A program made the translations under genes and the position numbers. Of a DNA stretch of 64,000 bases, positions 45,814 to 59,000 are shown piece by piece. The notes beneath the pieces were generated by a model. That model was not told the DNA's origin, did not search any database, and worked only from the letters and a program-made list of their open reading frames with translations. Every line of letters begins with the position of its first letter. Within the stretch, counting starts at the first letter, position 1. The DNA comes from Wyeomyia smithii (Eukaryota; Arthropoda; Insecta; Diptera; Culicidae), in contig NC_073695.1 of NCBI RefSeq assembly GCF_029784165.1, positions 14,197,286 to 14,261,285 on the forward strand, given 5' to 3'.

Positions 45814-47553
45814 TAAGGCTGTGCGAGATTTCGAATGATTTCGTATAATTTCGCAAAACTCGAAATTTCCCGAAATTTCGCGAAATTTCGGTTTCGCGAA
45901 ATTGCCGAAAAATTTCGTTAAATTTCGCTTAGTTCCGCCTAAAATTTCGCGAAATTAAACTTCCAATTTCGACGATTACGAAATTTCGCGAAATTTCGGA
46001 CCAAATTTCCGATGCACATTATTACATTATTTTGGTTTGTGCTCATTGCGACTATAAATTAAATTGAATATATCTCAACAGATATCTGGTATACTAAGTC
46101 AGACATAGAAGAATAAACTCTCAGCCGGTAATTTTTGTTTTTAAAGACAAAACCGTAACATCATGCGGGAGATATTTTTTATTCACGCAGAGCATAAAAT
46201 TCATGTCATCACTGAAGTCATATTCGAGGAATATGAAGCCGTCCAAATGCACTACAAGGTATCTAGTAATTTTTTTGTAGGAATAAATTTTACGCATCTT
46301 TTACGTACATCAAAATGTGGTTATATTTGCAGCCCACAAGGTTAAAGAGGTCACTTTTAGTCTTTCGTTTAGGAGGGCATAGCAGTTTTTGTCAATACTA
46401 AAGCTCTGAAGCTCCCCGGGCAGGAGAGGATAACAAAATCATAACTCATCAATAACATATTTAGTTATAAGGACTTATCGTGTTATTTGAAAGATATTCA
46501 CGTTTCAAACGTGCATAAGAAAATATCATAAAATTTTGATATCATATCTCGCTATGCCTTCAATGAGATGTTTGAGATGATTCTAAAATATCTGATTAAA
46601 AGTGAGTTTTTAAGTGAAAATTGTTCGACATTGATTATTTATGATGTATCAGTTATGCGATCAGTGTTCAATAAGTTGAAAATATCTGAATCGGTCATTT
46701 TCGTGATTTTTAAAGCAAATTCTTGGTTTGTTATTGAAATATCAAGCTTTGTTATTCATATAGTCTTGGAGGAACAATATTTTGGTATTATTTTTTGTTA
46801 TTTTACCAACTATGTAAACCATATTAAGATCAAAATGAGGTGTATTTCCAATATCTGGTTGTGATATTATAATGATATTTTGTTCTGCTCGGGTCTATCT
46901 TACAGGCCAAATGTTCTATGCTACTCGACTTGTAAAAATTTTCAAGCCTTTTTTTCGGATTTCTCTGTGTTAGAGGACTCCTCTTCGCACACCGTAGTGT
47001 ATTTAAATGTGTTTTTTTTTCAGATATTTCATTGCTATCACTAGGCTGACGGGATATCATGCCTTATAGTGTGCAGACTTAGTGATCGATGTGTCAAGCA
47101 GAAAAAGTTGTAATTGCCTGAATTTTTAGTACTGTTTCAAAACACTCTGACTTCAAAGTCAGCATAGGTTTCAAAATTGCCAGGTACCTTATCAAAAATA
47201 TTTTAAACGTGTTACCAAAAAAGTATACTTTAACAATGAATGAATAAAAAGTACATGGTTTGCTCTCGTTGAACACATAACTGAGAAATGTTACTCTTGT
47301 TTTAGGGGACACAAAATTTTACAATGTCAAAAACAAGTTCAGATTATAGCATAGAGGTGATTCTGACTTTGCTCTTGACGAATATACAAGGTAGAAGAAA
47401 AGAGAGGTTAGAAAGAACGAGAAATAAGAGAACGAAGATAATTCCGAATAACTTAATTGAGTAAAGAGAAAACTATTTGTTTGTTGCATTACAACATTCC
47501 ATTCTAACTGTTGATTGGTTGAAAGAAAAATAATTTTAGGTTTGTTCCAAAGA

Positions 47554-49934
47554 GGCCGTTCCCAAACCACGTAGTCATATATAGGGAGACGGGGAGGTTA
47601 TCAAAAGACCACGAAAAATCACGTGGGGGGTGTGGGGGTTAACGAATAGACCACGTAGTCTTTTTTCTGACTTATAATTTTTTATTGCCACTAAGTCAAG
47701 ACGAAGCTTTCGCAATTTTTGCCTTTCTCCTAGAAAGGTATAGCAATCACTGGGAAAACCAAAGGTATAAAAGTGGTCCCAATGGCCGAATGTCATATAC
47801 CACTCGACCCCTTTCGACGAACTGAGCATTTTCTGTATGTATGAATGTGTGTATGTGTGTGTGTGTGTATGTGCAACTTTTTTTTCTTACTCACTTTTCT
47901 CAGAGATGGCTGGACCGATTTTCATAAAATTAATTGCAAATGGAAGGTCTAATTGTGCCATAGGTTGCTATTGAATTTCATTGTAATCGGATATTTAGTT
48001 TAGAAGTTATGTATCAAAATGTAAAAATCACGAAACATCAATATCTCAGAAACCACATAACCGATTTCAATAAAACTGGTTTCAAATGATCGGGCTGTCT
48101 CCAAAACCCTTAACTTTTAAATTTCGTAATGATTGAGCATATGGTTTAAAAGTTATGTAAAGAAAAGTTATCCTGAGGTTGTTTAAACTCACTCATTTTT
48201 CTCAGAGATGGCTGAACCGATTTTCACAAAATTAGTGTCAAATGAAAGGTCTAGTTGCCCCATAGGTTGCTATTGAATTTCATTGTATTCGGATTGTAAC
48301 TTTGTCCGTTGTTCATAAAAATGTGAAATCACATAATGAAAGTAAACATATTGACTTTCTCCTAACGATCACTGGCTAATTAAAAGGTAGAAAAGTGATC
48401 CAAATGGTCGAATGCCATATACTACTCGACTCAGTTCGACGAAACGAGCATTTTCTGCACGTGTGCATGTATTTGTGTATATGTTTGTGTGTGGGTGTGT
48501 GGATGTTTTCCAGAAACCGAAAGCTGCAAAATCGGGTTTCAAAGTGAAATATGAAGTTTGCTCCCGGCTTTCGAGCCCGGGATAATGTTCCTGAAAAACA
48601 TTGGTAATGTTTGTCCCTTTAAGGTTGTTTTCCAGAAATCGGAAGCTACTAAGTATCTAGAAATTTGAAATGGCGTCCTAAGTTGATTTCTGGCCTTTGG
48701 GTGTACCGCTTCCGCAATACTCATAATGGATGAAGTCGGCATCTTCGCCATCGAAATACCCGGATTAGGCAAAATTTAGCCATTTTAGGATGTACTCCGG
48801 TAACCAGAAGTAGTCATCTGGATTTTTGCGTGATGTATTCGAAACATATTTATTTCATTATTTTTGCATATATATGTTTTAATGTATGCTCATATATGTA
48901 TGAATGTTAGTTGTGCTGAAACCAGCAGAAATTTTCAAGGAGTATTTTTTCTCTTAAATCGTGTAAATCTATTCTAACATATAATAAGTTTAAATGAGAA
49001 AGGCTGGGTCTGACCGCTAGGTGGATTAATTTAGGTTTTTAATTAATAAATTTATTTGACACGACTAATTAATAGAGTTGTCAGCAATTAACTGTAATCA
49101 AATTTTTGAAACATATTTCAAATTTATCCGAACGAAGAATTTTTTTTGTTTTTGTTTTAAACAGGCTTTGCCTTATATGGCATTTTCTTCTTTAGAATAA
49201 TAGTTCTATTTTGCAATGCGTCGGGATTTGTGTTATTTTTCCTGGAAGAATATTTCAATACTCAACGACCGGTAAAACAAATCAACGTTTTGGTCTTAAA
49301 AACAATATATAAAACCTGGATGTTCGTGAACTGAAGGAAGAAAGAAAGATGTTTATATTTTGTTCGACATTCAAAAACTTTGTAATTTATTAAAAAAAAA
49401 CTAAGTTACAAATCCGATATCTGAAAATCACTAAAAGTAAGGTTTTACTTATTATCAACTAAATATTTTTCTAGATGATTTCTAGATGAGTATACAATTT
49501 ACCGTAACTATAAGCGAAAAATTTATCGTAGATGATCAAACTACTTAAACAAATTTTATTTATTTTGAAACTCAACAACAAATCAAAAATCATTTTGAAT
49601 ATTCTCAACAGAAAAACATATTTTAAATTACTTTCAGGTAAGGAAATTATTATATTTGTTAAAGACAATGAAATATTATTAAAAATTAAACAACCATTAT
49701 CTATTTGTTATTTTGGTTGTGAGAAAATGATATTACTGAAAATTCTATTTACAATTTGCGCAATAACTAATAATCAGTTTTCTTGAACCTTAATTTTTTT
49801 TTATAAATTTTTCATACTTTATTGTACATATATTTGCAGAATAAGATAACAAAACAAAAGACCACGAGAGACCACGGGGGAGTAGGGGGGTATAAAAAGG
49901 ATCAAAATATGACCACGTAGTTTGAAATGGTCCC
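47554..49934. repeat. CCACGTAGTC-type repeat pieces flanking the modular repeat
   Basis: 47554-47665 (GGCCGTTCCCAAACCACG, AGACCACG, GTGGGGGGTGTGGGGG, GACCACGTAGTC) and 49855-49934 (AGACCACGAGAGACCACGG, GAGTAGGGGGG, GACCACGTAGTTTG, GGTCCC) belong to the same family. They look like the two halves of one element split by later insertions, or two separate copies. Confidence 0.45.
47718..49037 (-). repeat. Modular repeat element, copy 2 (mirror of 29383-32493)
   Basis: On the plus strand the order is tail (TTTCTCCTAGAAAGGTATAG), GT-rich run, about 180-bp units (CTCAGAGATGGCTGGACCG at about 47899), a second tail (48357-48470), minisatellite units (GTTTTCCAGAAACCG), and head (AGGCTGGGTCTGACCGC). 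This is the exact reverse of copy 1, with fewer units of each kind. Confidence 0.68.
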
Positions 49935-50771
49935 AAATGCATTTTATTATTTTTGGTCTCGCAGAAACTCACAGGGCATATTTTTTTAGGACAAAATTAT
50001 TTTCTACAACCTTACCAGAGACACTAGTTATGCCAGTCGAACAAACCTATTTAGCTGGAAAAATAATTTTAATCTCCAATTGGACACTCTGTGGGTAATT
50101 AAAATATTTTTATAATCGAAACAGTTGGTTTGATTGGCATAGTGGCTTTGGCAAAGTTGTAGATAATAATATTGTCCTTCCAAAAATAAACATGTTGTAA
50201 ATTTTTTTTTAAATATAACTTTTTTTTTGACTCCTTCATCGCTTCGATAATTTTTATGTAATTTTTATACAAAAAAAAAGATTTTTGAAAAATAAGTTTT
50301 AATTTTAATGTTTCTTTTACAATTAAAAAAATGAATTTTTTAGAGTTTTTTTTATCGGAAAGATAAAATTACTGTCTAAAACTTTTCCAGAGACGTCACA
50401 CTGATCAAAAAACTTTTGGCTCTGAAAATATTTAAAATCACAATAACCCTCCCAAAATAGCATTTTAAATAGCTTCTCAGCCTATAGAAACGTTTATGCA
50501 AAGTTTAGGCCAAATCTAAAATGACAAAAAATATTGAAACTGGGACATTTTTTGTGGAACTGCTCAGTTAAAAAGTAATTTTAAGTTATATTAAAAAATG
50601 TGCAAAAATATTGAAAACTTAAAAGTTTACAGAATAGTTAACTTAAATTTTGTTTTCCTCGAATTGATAAAGATGTCACTTAGTCTAGTCTGACTAAACT
50701 GTGTTAAAAAAATTTAATTACACTGGTCGACAAAAGCGACAAAAAAGTTGCCCTCCAAAGGTTTTACAGCT

Positions 50772-50943
50772 TTTTAACCATTCCTGTGAATTTTGCTGCT
50801 TTTAGAGAATGCAGAAATGCATCAGAAGGCCGCCAAGGAATTGCTTATCGGATTCGTCGCTTTTACGTTTGCATAGGGAAAAACTCTTTGGAAAAGTTAT
50901 CTTTGCTAGGGACACCAAAACTCACAGGAATGGTTGAAAACCT
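50772..50943. repeat. Short foldback repeat
   Basis: TTTTAACCATTCCTGTGAATTTTG at about 50772 (given in parts: TTAACCATTCCTGTGA, ATTTTGCTGC) pairs with CACCAAAACTCACAGGAATGG near 50911-50935 (parts: CACCAAAACTC, ACAGGAATGG). A related half lies near 41340. Confidence 0.5.
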
Positions 50944-51445
50944 ACCTACCATCTCTCATGTTTTCCAGTTCGAGCTCTAGGACAAAACTTGGATTTTGAA
51001 TGATGAAAGTGCTATGAAAGAAGGATTACTATTTTAAACAAAGTTGCATTCAAACCAAAAGAATCAGTTCAGAAGTGTATTAAATTATTATTTACAAAGA
51101 CATTTCGAGTTTGACCTTTATATCATTTGTATCTATCGAGGTGCTATTACCTGCAATATAATCTGTATAAATGAATGCATCAAGATTTTAGTTTTTACCG
51201 TTACTCTTCGTACTTCGTTAGCGTACGCTCCAACGTTACAAATCGTTGTAATGCTATGTTTCAGAAACATTTATTTTATTTTTCTAAATTTCGCGAAATT
51301 TCGCCCAATTTCGTTTCGTATCGAGAACTCGAAATCCACCTTGATTTCGTTTCGACTAATTTGGCGAAACCGAAATTAAGGGTTAATTTCGTTTCGTTTC
51401 GTTTCGACACCAGAAAAGCCAGTTTCGCACACCCCTAGTATTAGC

Positions 51446-52439
51446 GGCGAAAAATTCTTAGAAATTCTGCAAAAAGTAGTCTGACGTCCACTAAATTCCC
51501 ACGATGAAGAATAATTAATAAAAAAAATACCGCAAAACTACCTCCCGCGGTGCCTCCCCCCAGACCGTTATTATGAAAAAATGTCCATCAAATCCAAGCA
51601 CAGGGCTCGATTCTTGAGGTCGGTCTGCATCTCTAGGTATGTTTAAAGAAAGCTCGATTTTAAGATTCAAGTTAAAACTCTTTCAAATAATCCATATTCG
51701 GTTTACGCAATATAACCGCAAACCCAGGAAAAACATCAAAAAAGTTGTCTAAGTCGTCTTTAATCAAAATTTATGTACTTACGTTGTTACAATTAAGATT
51801 ATTTACAAATGACTTAACTCTCTAAACTGACTTAAGTATGTTAAATGTATAACTTAGTGGTTTTAGTTTAGCTTATATATTGCTTCCTGTAGAGTGAATG
51901 GAAAATTCCAAATCAGTGCTAGTGTTTTAAATGAAGAAAAGTAATGTTGGTGGTCAACTACGTTCTTTTGTTTTTAATAGAAGTACAACTTTATTGCGAA
52001 AAACCATGCAATCGCTTGGAAATGGCTTGATAGGTAAAATTTAGTACCGAAGCACGCTGTCCCTGCATTTGGCATGGATTCTCATCCAGCCAGTTCTTCC
52101 AACTCAGCGTGAACCAATCACGGTACGTTGGTTAATGATTTTCAACTCTCGATGCGCTTCAGCCGTCGTTTTCTTTGAATGAACTGAGAAAAGCAACATA
52201 TCCTCCAAATGACGATTGATAAGCACAAAATCGGACAATTTTACACAACTAAAAGTGAACGGTGCCACAACGAAGGAAAAAAAACGTTTTAGAAATTACC
52301 TAATTGACCGATCCATTTCAAACTATTAGACAATATAACATAACCCATAAATAAGCTTTTGGCATATTTATTACATTCAACTCCAACACCATCACCGTAC
52401 GCTGGCACCTTACGCTTAACTCCCCAAATAGGTTTTATA
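51446..52439. other. No gene recognised
   Basis: AT-rich with no recognisable frame or clear element boundary. Confidence 0.35.
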
Positions 52440-53060
52440 CAACACCAGACTGCAGCTTTTTCTGTACATAAACTAACTTTTTCTTAATGTCTTCCTCAGA
52501 CCAGGAGGTCAAATTGGAATGCTTCCGTAATATCTGTTTCATATAAGCCCACTATTTTCTGATGGGCCTTGGTTCCGATGCGTTGGGGGGAACGAAAATA
52601 ACCCCGTTGGTTTCGTACTACTACAGAACATAATTTTAATAGTAGCATGAAGCTCTGACCAGAAGAACGTAGGGCCCTCGTGTTGCTTCAACAGAGGAAG
52701 CAGATGATTCTGTAGACACTTCTTGAGGTAGATTTTCCCGTCTACTGTCCCAGTGGTCACGAATCGCTTGCCAAATCATGTATTTCTTGGCAAACTTTGA
52801 ATGTTTCTGCTTTCTTACTTCTTCCGGAACTCCAAATTTGTACTTGGCGGTGAATAACAGTATCCCCCAATGCTGCATTCTGAATGCATTTCTCCATCAG
52901 TTCGATACTCAGAGTTTCGTAGTATCATTTTCAGGTGCTTGCGCAATATCAATTTGCGACTTTCGGGTGACGCTTTTCTCAATTTTTTGAAAAAGTGACA
53001 GCGACAAAAATACAGTGTAAACAATACACTCCAAACTGCTTGTGCCCAAATTTTCAAAAA
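52440..53060 (-). pseudogene. Degenerate mariner-like transposase
   Basis: Across three frames the minus strand reads KLILRKHLKMILR, KHSKFAKKYMIWQAI, TTGTVDGKIYLKKCLQ, LLPLLKQHEGPTFFW, the order of the catalytic core of a mariner-like transposase. The DDE motif region is frameshifted and altered. It is not obviously the source of any of the MITEs here. Confidence 0.65.
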
Positions 53061-54500
53061 AAATACCTAATGAATAATGTTCTACAGCGTTTTTTTTCGT
53101 GATGTAATTTCACACTTTTTAAAATCCCTAACGTGTCAAAGCGGCTTTTTACCATATATCTCAACTTGGTTCATGTTTTAGATATGTCACAACCAGCTCT
53201 TACCACTAGCTATATCTATTAACAAACAGCGAGAACCAAGTTGCGCATCTAATATAACAACTAAAGGTTAACACGTGTCAATCACAGCATTTATCTCAGC
53301 ACTTATTTAACGATCGTTATAAATCTGGGATTTTTTTTTTGTAAGATTTGGACAACTGCGACCATTATTTAGATCTTTTGTGGTATACCTCTTCTTTAGT
53401 CTAGGTACTCGTGGCAGACATATCACTATTGATGGAAGTGATCGTCGTTGTCATGTTGCACCCTTTCTTCCAATTTGTGCAATTTCGTATGGAATTAATT
53501 ACCTCATTAGGATTTGCAGACCAGACCTCGAAAGGCTCCAAAGTTCCTTTTCCAAAGCCTCTTATTCTGCGCTGTATTAGTGCACTGCAGTGGCAGAGCA
53601 AATGTTCTACGGTTTCACATTCGAACCCGCAGAGACGACAAATTTCGTCATTTGACTGATCAATTTGTTTCAGGTGATACTTACTTGGACAGTGTCCTGT
53701 AAACACTCCGGTAATTGTTCTTAGTTCGTTTTTATTTAAACTAAGCAACTGCTGGCCTTTCTTCGCGCTTGGTTTTATGAACCGTTTCGACTGGCGTAGC
53801 CCTACTGAGCATTTCCAGTTCTTCTGTATACAGTCATACCTCGATATAAGGCAACCTCGATATAACGTAACTCGATATAACGTAACTTTTACCTCGATAT
53901 AACGTAACTTTTTAATATGTATTGAAATTGAAAATAAATGATACAGCAACTGTTTTTGGGCTATGAATTGCTTCAAAAAATGTTTGTGGTAAGTTTGGAA
54001 ACCAATGAAACCAATGCGAAAATTGTCCAAAATGGGCATTAGAAAGGTTTAAAAATACTAATAGGTGATAGGAACTAGGTTTTCGCGCATCTGTGAATAA
54101 CCACCACAGACTTGCATCAATTAAAAAAAAATTTCGCTTGTTGAAAATTGTCCTAAATGGAATGGCATGAGAATGGTTAAAAAATACTGATAAGTGATGG
54201 TAAATAGGTTTTCACGCATCTTTGAGTGACCTCATGTATCAAAGGAAAAAAATTACAGGAGGGTTGTGTGCAAAGCCACGACCGCAAGATGAAGTAGAAT
54301 ACTTTTACAAGAGAGATAACCCGGCTGCTTGCGTGTCAGTCATTTTTCCTAGTAAATAAATGTTGACCGCTCATTGGCAGTATTCTGTGCAAATGAAGTT
54401 GAAGTACTACTCAATTTCAGTTTGCACATATAAATACGACCTCACTGAACAGGAAAAGTACAAACTCTTTGCGGCGCAAACAAGTTTCAACAGTCAGAGT

Positions 54501-56080
54501 ATATCGTCAGTTGAATTCAATACTGGCACAACTCAAAATTCAGAGTTTCGAAAAAAACGCGTTTGAAATTTTGCGTCAAAAATTTCTTTTTTCATTTTCG
54601 TGAAAAATCCCACTATAAAACTTCCCATTTTTATTGAACTTGTTTGGGTATATCATGTGCATGTAATGAGCAAGTTATAAGAACTGTAACCTCATTTTTC
54701 GGTCTTTTTAGGGGTATTTTAGATTTGTACAATAAAGGCACATCTACTTATATATCTGGAAATATTGTGAATTTTGAAACAAGTCTTTGTGAGATGAAAC
54801 TTTATAGTACCGTCATCCGGGGTGAGATTGTGCCAAAAAATGATGCTTTTTGGATCTTAAGCTTCTAACGCACACATTTAAACAAAGAATTCGATCCAAA
54901 ATACACCAATGCATCCTAGAATGTTTTGTTATCAACTACAACAAATATAGTTGAGTTACAATAAACTATAATTTTGCTAAAAATACATGAACTTTGGCTC
55001 AATCTCACCCCTTCTATGGGGTGAGATTGTGCCAAAAACAAAAAGTTGAATCAGAAACTATGCACCATATGAATTATATAAAAATGTATGGCTAGATCAA
55101 ATTGATGCATAGAGTAATTAGTTATGAGAACGTGGCTTATAGACAGTCTCTATACACATAGTGGCGTCTCCAGGTAGCCTAAAAAGGGGAAACGTTAGGA
55201 CATGAAGTTTGAGAAGACTTTTCGTTTTAATTATTATGTGTCATTGACAACTGTATATTCCATTGGAGATCTTAATACCTCTGGAAACGTACCCACAACC
55301 CTCCTTCTTTTCTTAAAAGTCATCTGTTTATATAGAATTGGTGTACAAAATTTTGCTACATTCCATAAGTAATATCAATAATTTAAAATTTCTATATAAC
55401 AATTGAGAACAGTAAGCTTCTCAAGCTTTTAGTCATTATTTCAAAGAATACCATAGCTAGACAACATACCTTATGCTGTGGGGACAAAAATCATACCCTA
55501 TGTAAACAATGCAAGTGTTTTGATGTATACTGATATAATTTTGTCGTGAATGTGAATTCCGCACACTGTGCCGTTCAATATAGCTTGGCACAATCTCACC
55601 CCAAAAGGGCTCGAAGAGTGTACAGTTTGGAAAAACATTATTTTCTGAGCCAGCACAGGTTCAATGCATAATATTTCCTCAACACATTGGAGACGACATC
55701 CTAACGTACCAACTGAGCAGTAAGTTCTTGTGATTTTTTGATCGGGTTGGTTTTCCTGGGACATTTTTGGATAACGTTATTTGCGCATGTTTTTCACCCT
55801 GTACTTTGAAACATTCTTTAAGCGAAACAGTTCACTGATATTATCTATATTCCATTTTAAGTTGTGAATAAATATGTCATGTTTCATAAAGTATTGAATT
55901 TAAGGTATTAGGTTTTGTAAATCTCAAGTAATTTAACATACAAACATTTCCCGTTTTGGCTCAATCTCACCCCCGTGGCTTAATCTCACCCCGGCAGACG
56001 GTATTTGGCATCGTTTGCCATCAATAACTCAAAACTGCAAAATTTTGAGTTGTGCCAGTATTGAATTCAACTGGCGATAT
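54501..56080. repeat. 40-bp inverted repeat pair enclosing a MITE
   Basis: 54501-54540 (ATATCGTCAGTTGAATTC, ACTGGCACAACTC) and 56041-56080 are inverted copies with one mismatch. No flanking duplication was seen, so it could be a foldback element or the ends of a separate transposon into which the 1.2-kb MITE inserted. Confidence 0.6.
54810..56002. mobile_element. TA-flanked MITE with GGGGTGAGATTGTGCC repeats, 1193 bp
   Basis: Left end CCGTCATCCGGGGTGAGATT, right end inverse CCGTCTGCCGGGGTGAGATT; TA on both sides. GGGGTGAGATTG-type cores recur inside (about 55018 and 55590-55600, 55960-55980). It is related in plan and partly in sequence to the 36290-37226 element. Confidence 0.76.
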
Positions 56081-59000
56081 GTACATGTGATTTCAAGTTA
56101 AGATAGTTAACTTTTGGTTAAAGCTCAGAACAAGAAAATATGAAATCTTTAATTCATTTGTTTCGTTGTCTTAAAAAGGACAGTTAGTTGTTTAATTTAA
56201 AATCAGATATGACGCTGATTGCATCTCTGTGTTACGCCGATAGCCGATTAACCTACGGCCGGGCGAATCGGTTCGCGCCGCTTTTCGCGTTTAGCCTGGC
56301 AGAGCCAACACAATAGAAAGGTGTTTTCACATTGTCTACGCTGCTATTGTCTGTTATTGCTGAGTGCTGATATCTGCTGCTACTGCTGTCAACGTTGTGG
56401 ACGGTCCATCCAGCTCACCTTCCGACTAATGAATGTAGCTAGTTTTCTCAGAAACACTCTTTTATAGCCGAAGGGCGCTTCGAAACAGGCCACGCCTTTC
56501 TGTTCAGTTTTACCATTTCCTAATGTTCTTTAGAGGAATTATTCCACAATTCGCATTTGATTTTTGTATCCAGCGAATAAACACCGACAGTGCTCTCACA
56601 CACGCAACGGTTTTAACCCGTATCTTATTGCGGTTTGTAACATCAAGCGATTTCGTTTGCTCGCTGTTGCGTGTTGCATCATGTTGCAACTTGGCAGCTG
56701 GGAGACGACGAAATTCTGTTAATGCTGATTGATTGCATCGACTTCATATTAGCTCTGCATAGTCGAACTAACTGTCTTTGTGAATCCGGTCTAACAGGGC
56801 AGTTTGCTATTCAAAGTCGGTTATGCTGATCGCAGCCTTTGCGCTGCCCCTACAGTGGGGGGTTTACTAAATAAAGTAAAAATGAGACAACTACAACAGA
56901 ATTTGATTGCATCCCGCACAGAATGTCTGCTTGTGTTGATGCCAGAAAATTATTAACCTTCAATTATTTGTTTATTTGCCTTGAAAAAGGCATTTTGCGG
57001 TTCAAAATCGGTTGCTGATCACAACCTTTGAGCTGCCCTAACAGTGGAGGAATTAAGATACACGGACAACATGCACTGTGGTAGCTATTTCACATCCAGT
57101 AAATTAGACGGGTGCGACAAATTTAAATTGCTAGGATCCAACACAAAATCTTGCTTGCGTTGTCAAAAATTATTAACTTTCAATGACCTTGTTTATTTGC
57201 CTTGAAAAAGGCATTTTGATTTCCAAAATTGGATTTCCTGATGGCAATCTTCATGCTGCCCCATCACGGGGGGAATAATATCAGTCTGGCGACACACGCT
57301 GATAAGAACCGCGCTGCTCCTGAGACGTGGTGACCAACCACAGGGCTAGTGCTGCTGCTAAGGAAGGACGACTGCTGTTGTCGCTGTCTAGAACTATTAT
57401 GAGCGGCTTCGGCTGAAAGAGGCTCTTATATAGGCCAAATAGTATGTTTTCAATTGCAAGGTATATGATTCCGTGCTTGGAAAGCAATCATATAACGACC
57501 AATCAGAGGTCGAATTTTTCGTTTTGACAAGGCTTGACTATTTTCAATAGTACAATAGTGTGAATAATAAAATTGCAATTATCTTATATTGGGAAGAATC
57601 TTAGAAGATTTTCCAATCTATTGCTGTAAGAACGAAGGAAATCCATCGAATACTAACCGATTTATTAGCATTTGAAATTGGACATATTTTTCACTTTTTT
57701 CGGTTTTAGATTTTCATTTCACATCCCTATGTAGCCGAACTTCCTGAGAGAAGAATTCTACTTCAAAAAATTTTTTTTTGCTTCTGAAAATATTTCGAAA
57801 TAGGCATAAGAAAGGTTCAAAAATACTGATAGGTTATGGAAAACAGGTTTTCGCGCATCTTTCAGTAGCCATTAACATTGTTGCATAAATTGGAAAAAAA
57901 AATTTTTTTTTGCTTCGATATAAAGTAACTCGATATAACGTAACGAAAATAAAAATAAAGTTGTCTTATATCGAGGTATGACTGTAGTCCGATGTTCCCA
58001 GGTTTTCAATTCTACTTTCGAGGCGCTTGATGACACCCCACAGAACGGTTCTGGGCCAATAAAATCGGTACATGACCCTTGTCTAGCTAACGTATCGGCT
58101 TTTTCATTGCCTTCCACTCCGCAGTGACCAGAAACCCAGTATAACCATACTCGATTCCATTCTGCCAGTGTTTTCAGTGAAAGGATCCACTCCCATACTA
58201 GCTTGGAGGTACATGTGAAGGCTTTTAGTGCTTTAAGTGCTGCTTGACTATCAGAAAAAATGCATATGTTAGCATGACTGTATTTTCTAGCCAAACAAAT
58301 TTGCGCATATTCATGAATTGCAAATATTTCGGCCTGGAACACTGTAGGCCAACGGCCCATAGGTATCGAGATACTTATCCCTGGATCATGTATACCTGCT
58401 CCGGTTGAATCATTCATTTTTAAGCTATCTGTGTAAAAGACGACAGGGCCTTGACGGCTATTCGGGCCACCTTATTCCCAGACTTCCCGTTCGGTCTCTA
58501 TGATTTTGAAAGGTATTTCGAAGTTTGCTTTTGTATTCATCAAGTCTTCGATACCTGGTATATGTTTGTTCAGCTGAAACTCTTTAAGGATTGCCAGTTG
58601 GCCTCTCTGATCTCCATCAGATACTTCTTTATGGCGTGTTAGTTTCAACGCACTTTGTTCCGCCTCTAGTTGTACTACTTGATGGAGTGGTAGTAGATGC
58701 AGAATTGCATCTAAGGCTTTTGACGGAGCACTATTCAGTACTCCTGTAATTGCATTACATATTAGCCTTTGCAGCTTGCTCAGCTTGGTCTGCGTTGACC
58801 GTTCTTTTGTTTTAGGCCACCACACTAGCGAGGCATATGTTATGCTTGGTCTAATTATTACCTGGTACACCCAATAAATCACATTTGGCCTTAGACCCTA
58901 TTTTCTGCCAATAGCTTTGCTACACGCCCAGAGGGCACTCGTAGCTTTACCGATGACATATTCAATATGTGCATTCCAGCTGAGTTTCTGATCTAAAACT

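Larger units (their letters stand above)
45814..51437. mobile_element. hAT-like non-autonomous element, 5.6 kb, exact 8-bp target duplication
   Basis: GTATTAGC flanks both ends (45806-45813 and 51438-51445). Inverted termini are TAAGGCTGTGCGA and TAGGGGTGTGCGA. Both ends carry arrays of palindromic TTTCGCGAAA / AAATTTCG motifs (45820-46010; 51284-51420). An 8-bp duplication with TAGGG-type termini is characteristic of hAT transposons. No transposase frame is present; much of the 5.6 kb comes from later insertions, including the modular repeat at 47718-49037. Confidence 0.82.
54258..57764 (+). repeat. Composite dispersed repeat, copy B
   Basis: Same ends and block order as copy A (4471-6972). 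It lacks the Harbinger-type MITE and instead carries extra sequence at about 54360-56200, including the GGGGTGAGATTGTGCC element. Confidence 0.6.
53831..57984. mobile_element. TA-flanked element with CAGTCATACCTCGATATAA termini, 4.15 kb
   Basis: Inverted termini CAGTCATACCTCGATATAAG match at both ends, with TA outside each; further CTCGATATAACGTAAC copies lie inside both ends. Removing it restores the LINE frame exactly. Termini and TA target fit the pogo/Tc1-mariner group. No transposase is left; the interior is largely the composite repeat copy B and elements nested in it. Left and right flanks of the nested block share GGTTTTCGCGCATCT. Confidence 0.82.

Noticed and set aside
40742..53250. 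Shared ACCAGCTCTTAC...AACAAACAGC near both LOA fragments, suggesting a common LINE 3' UTR
   Set aside because: The two copies have opposite orientation relative to their LOA coding parts, so it is an independent short repeat.
54501..56080. 40-bp inverted repeat pair as a confirmed transposon
   Set aside because: No target duplication at the outer edges, so it is listed only as a repeat.
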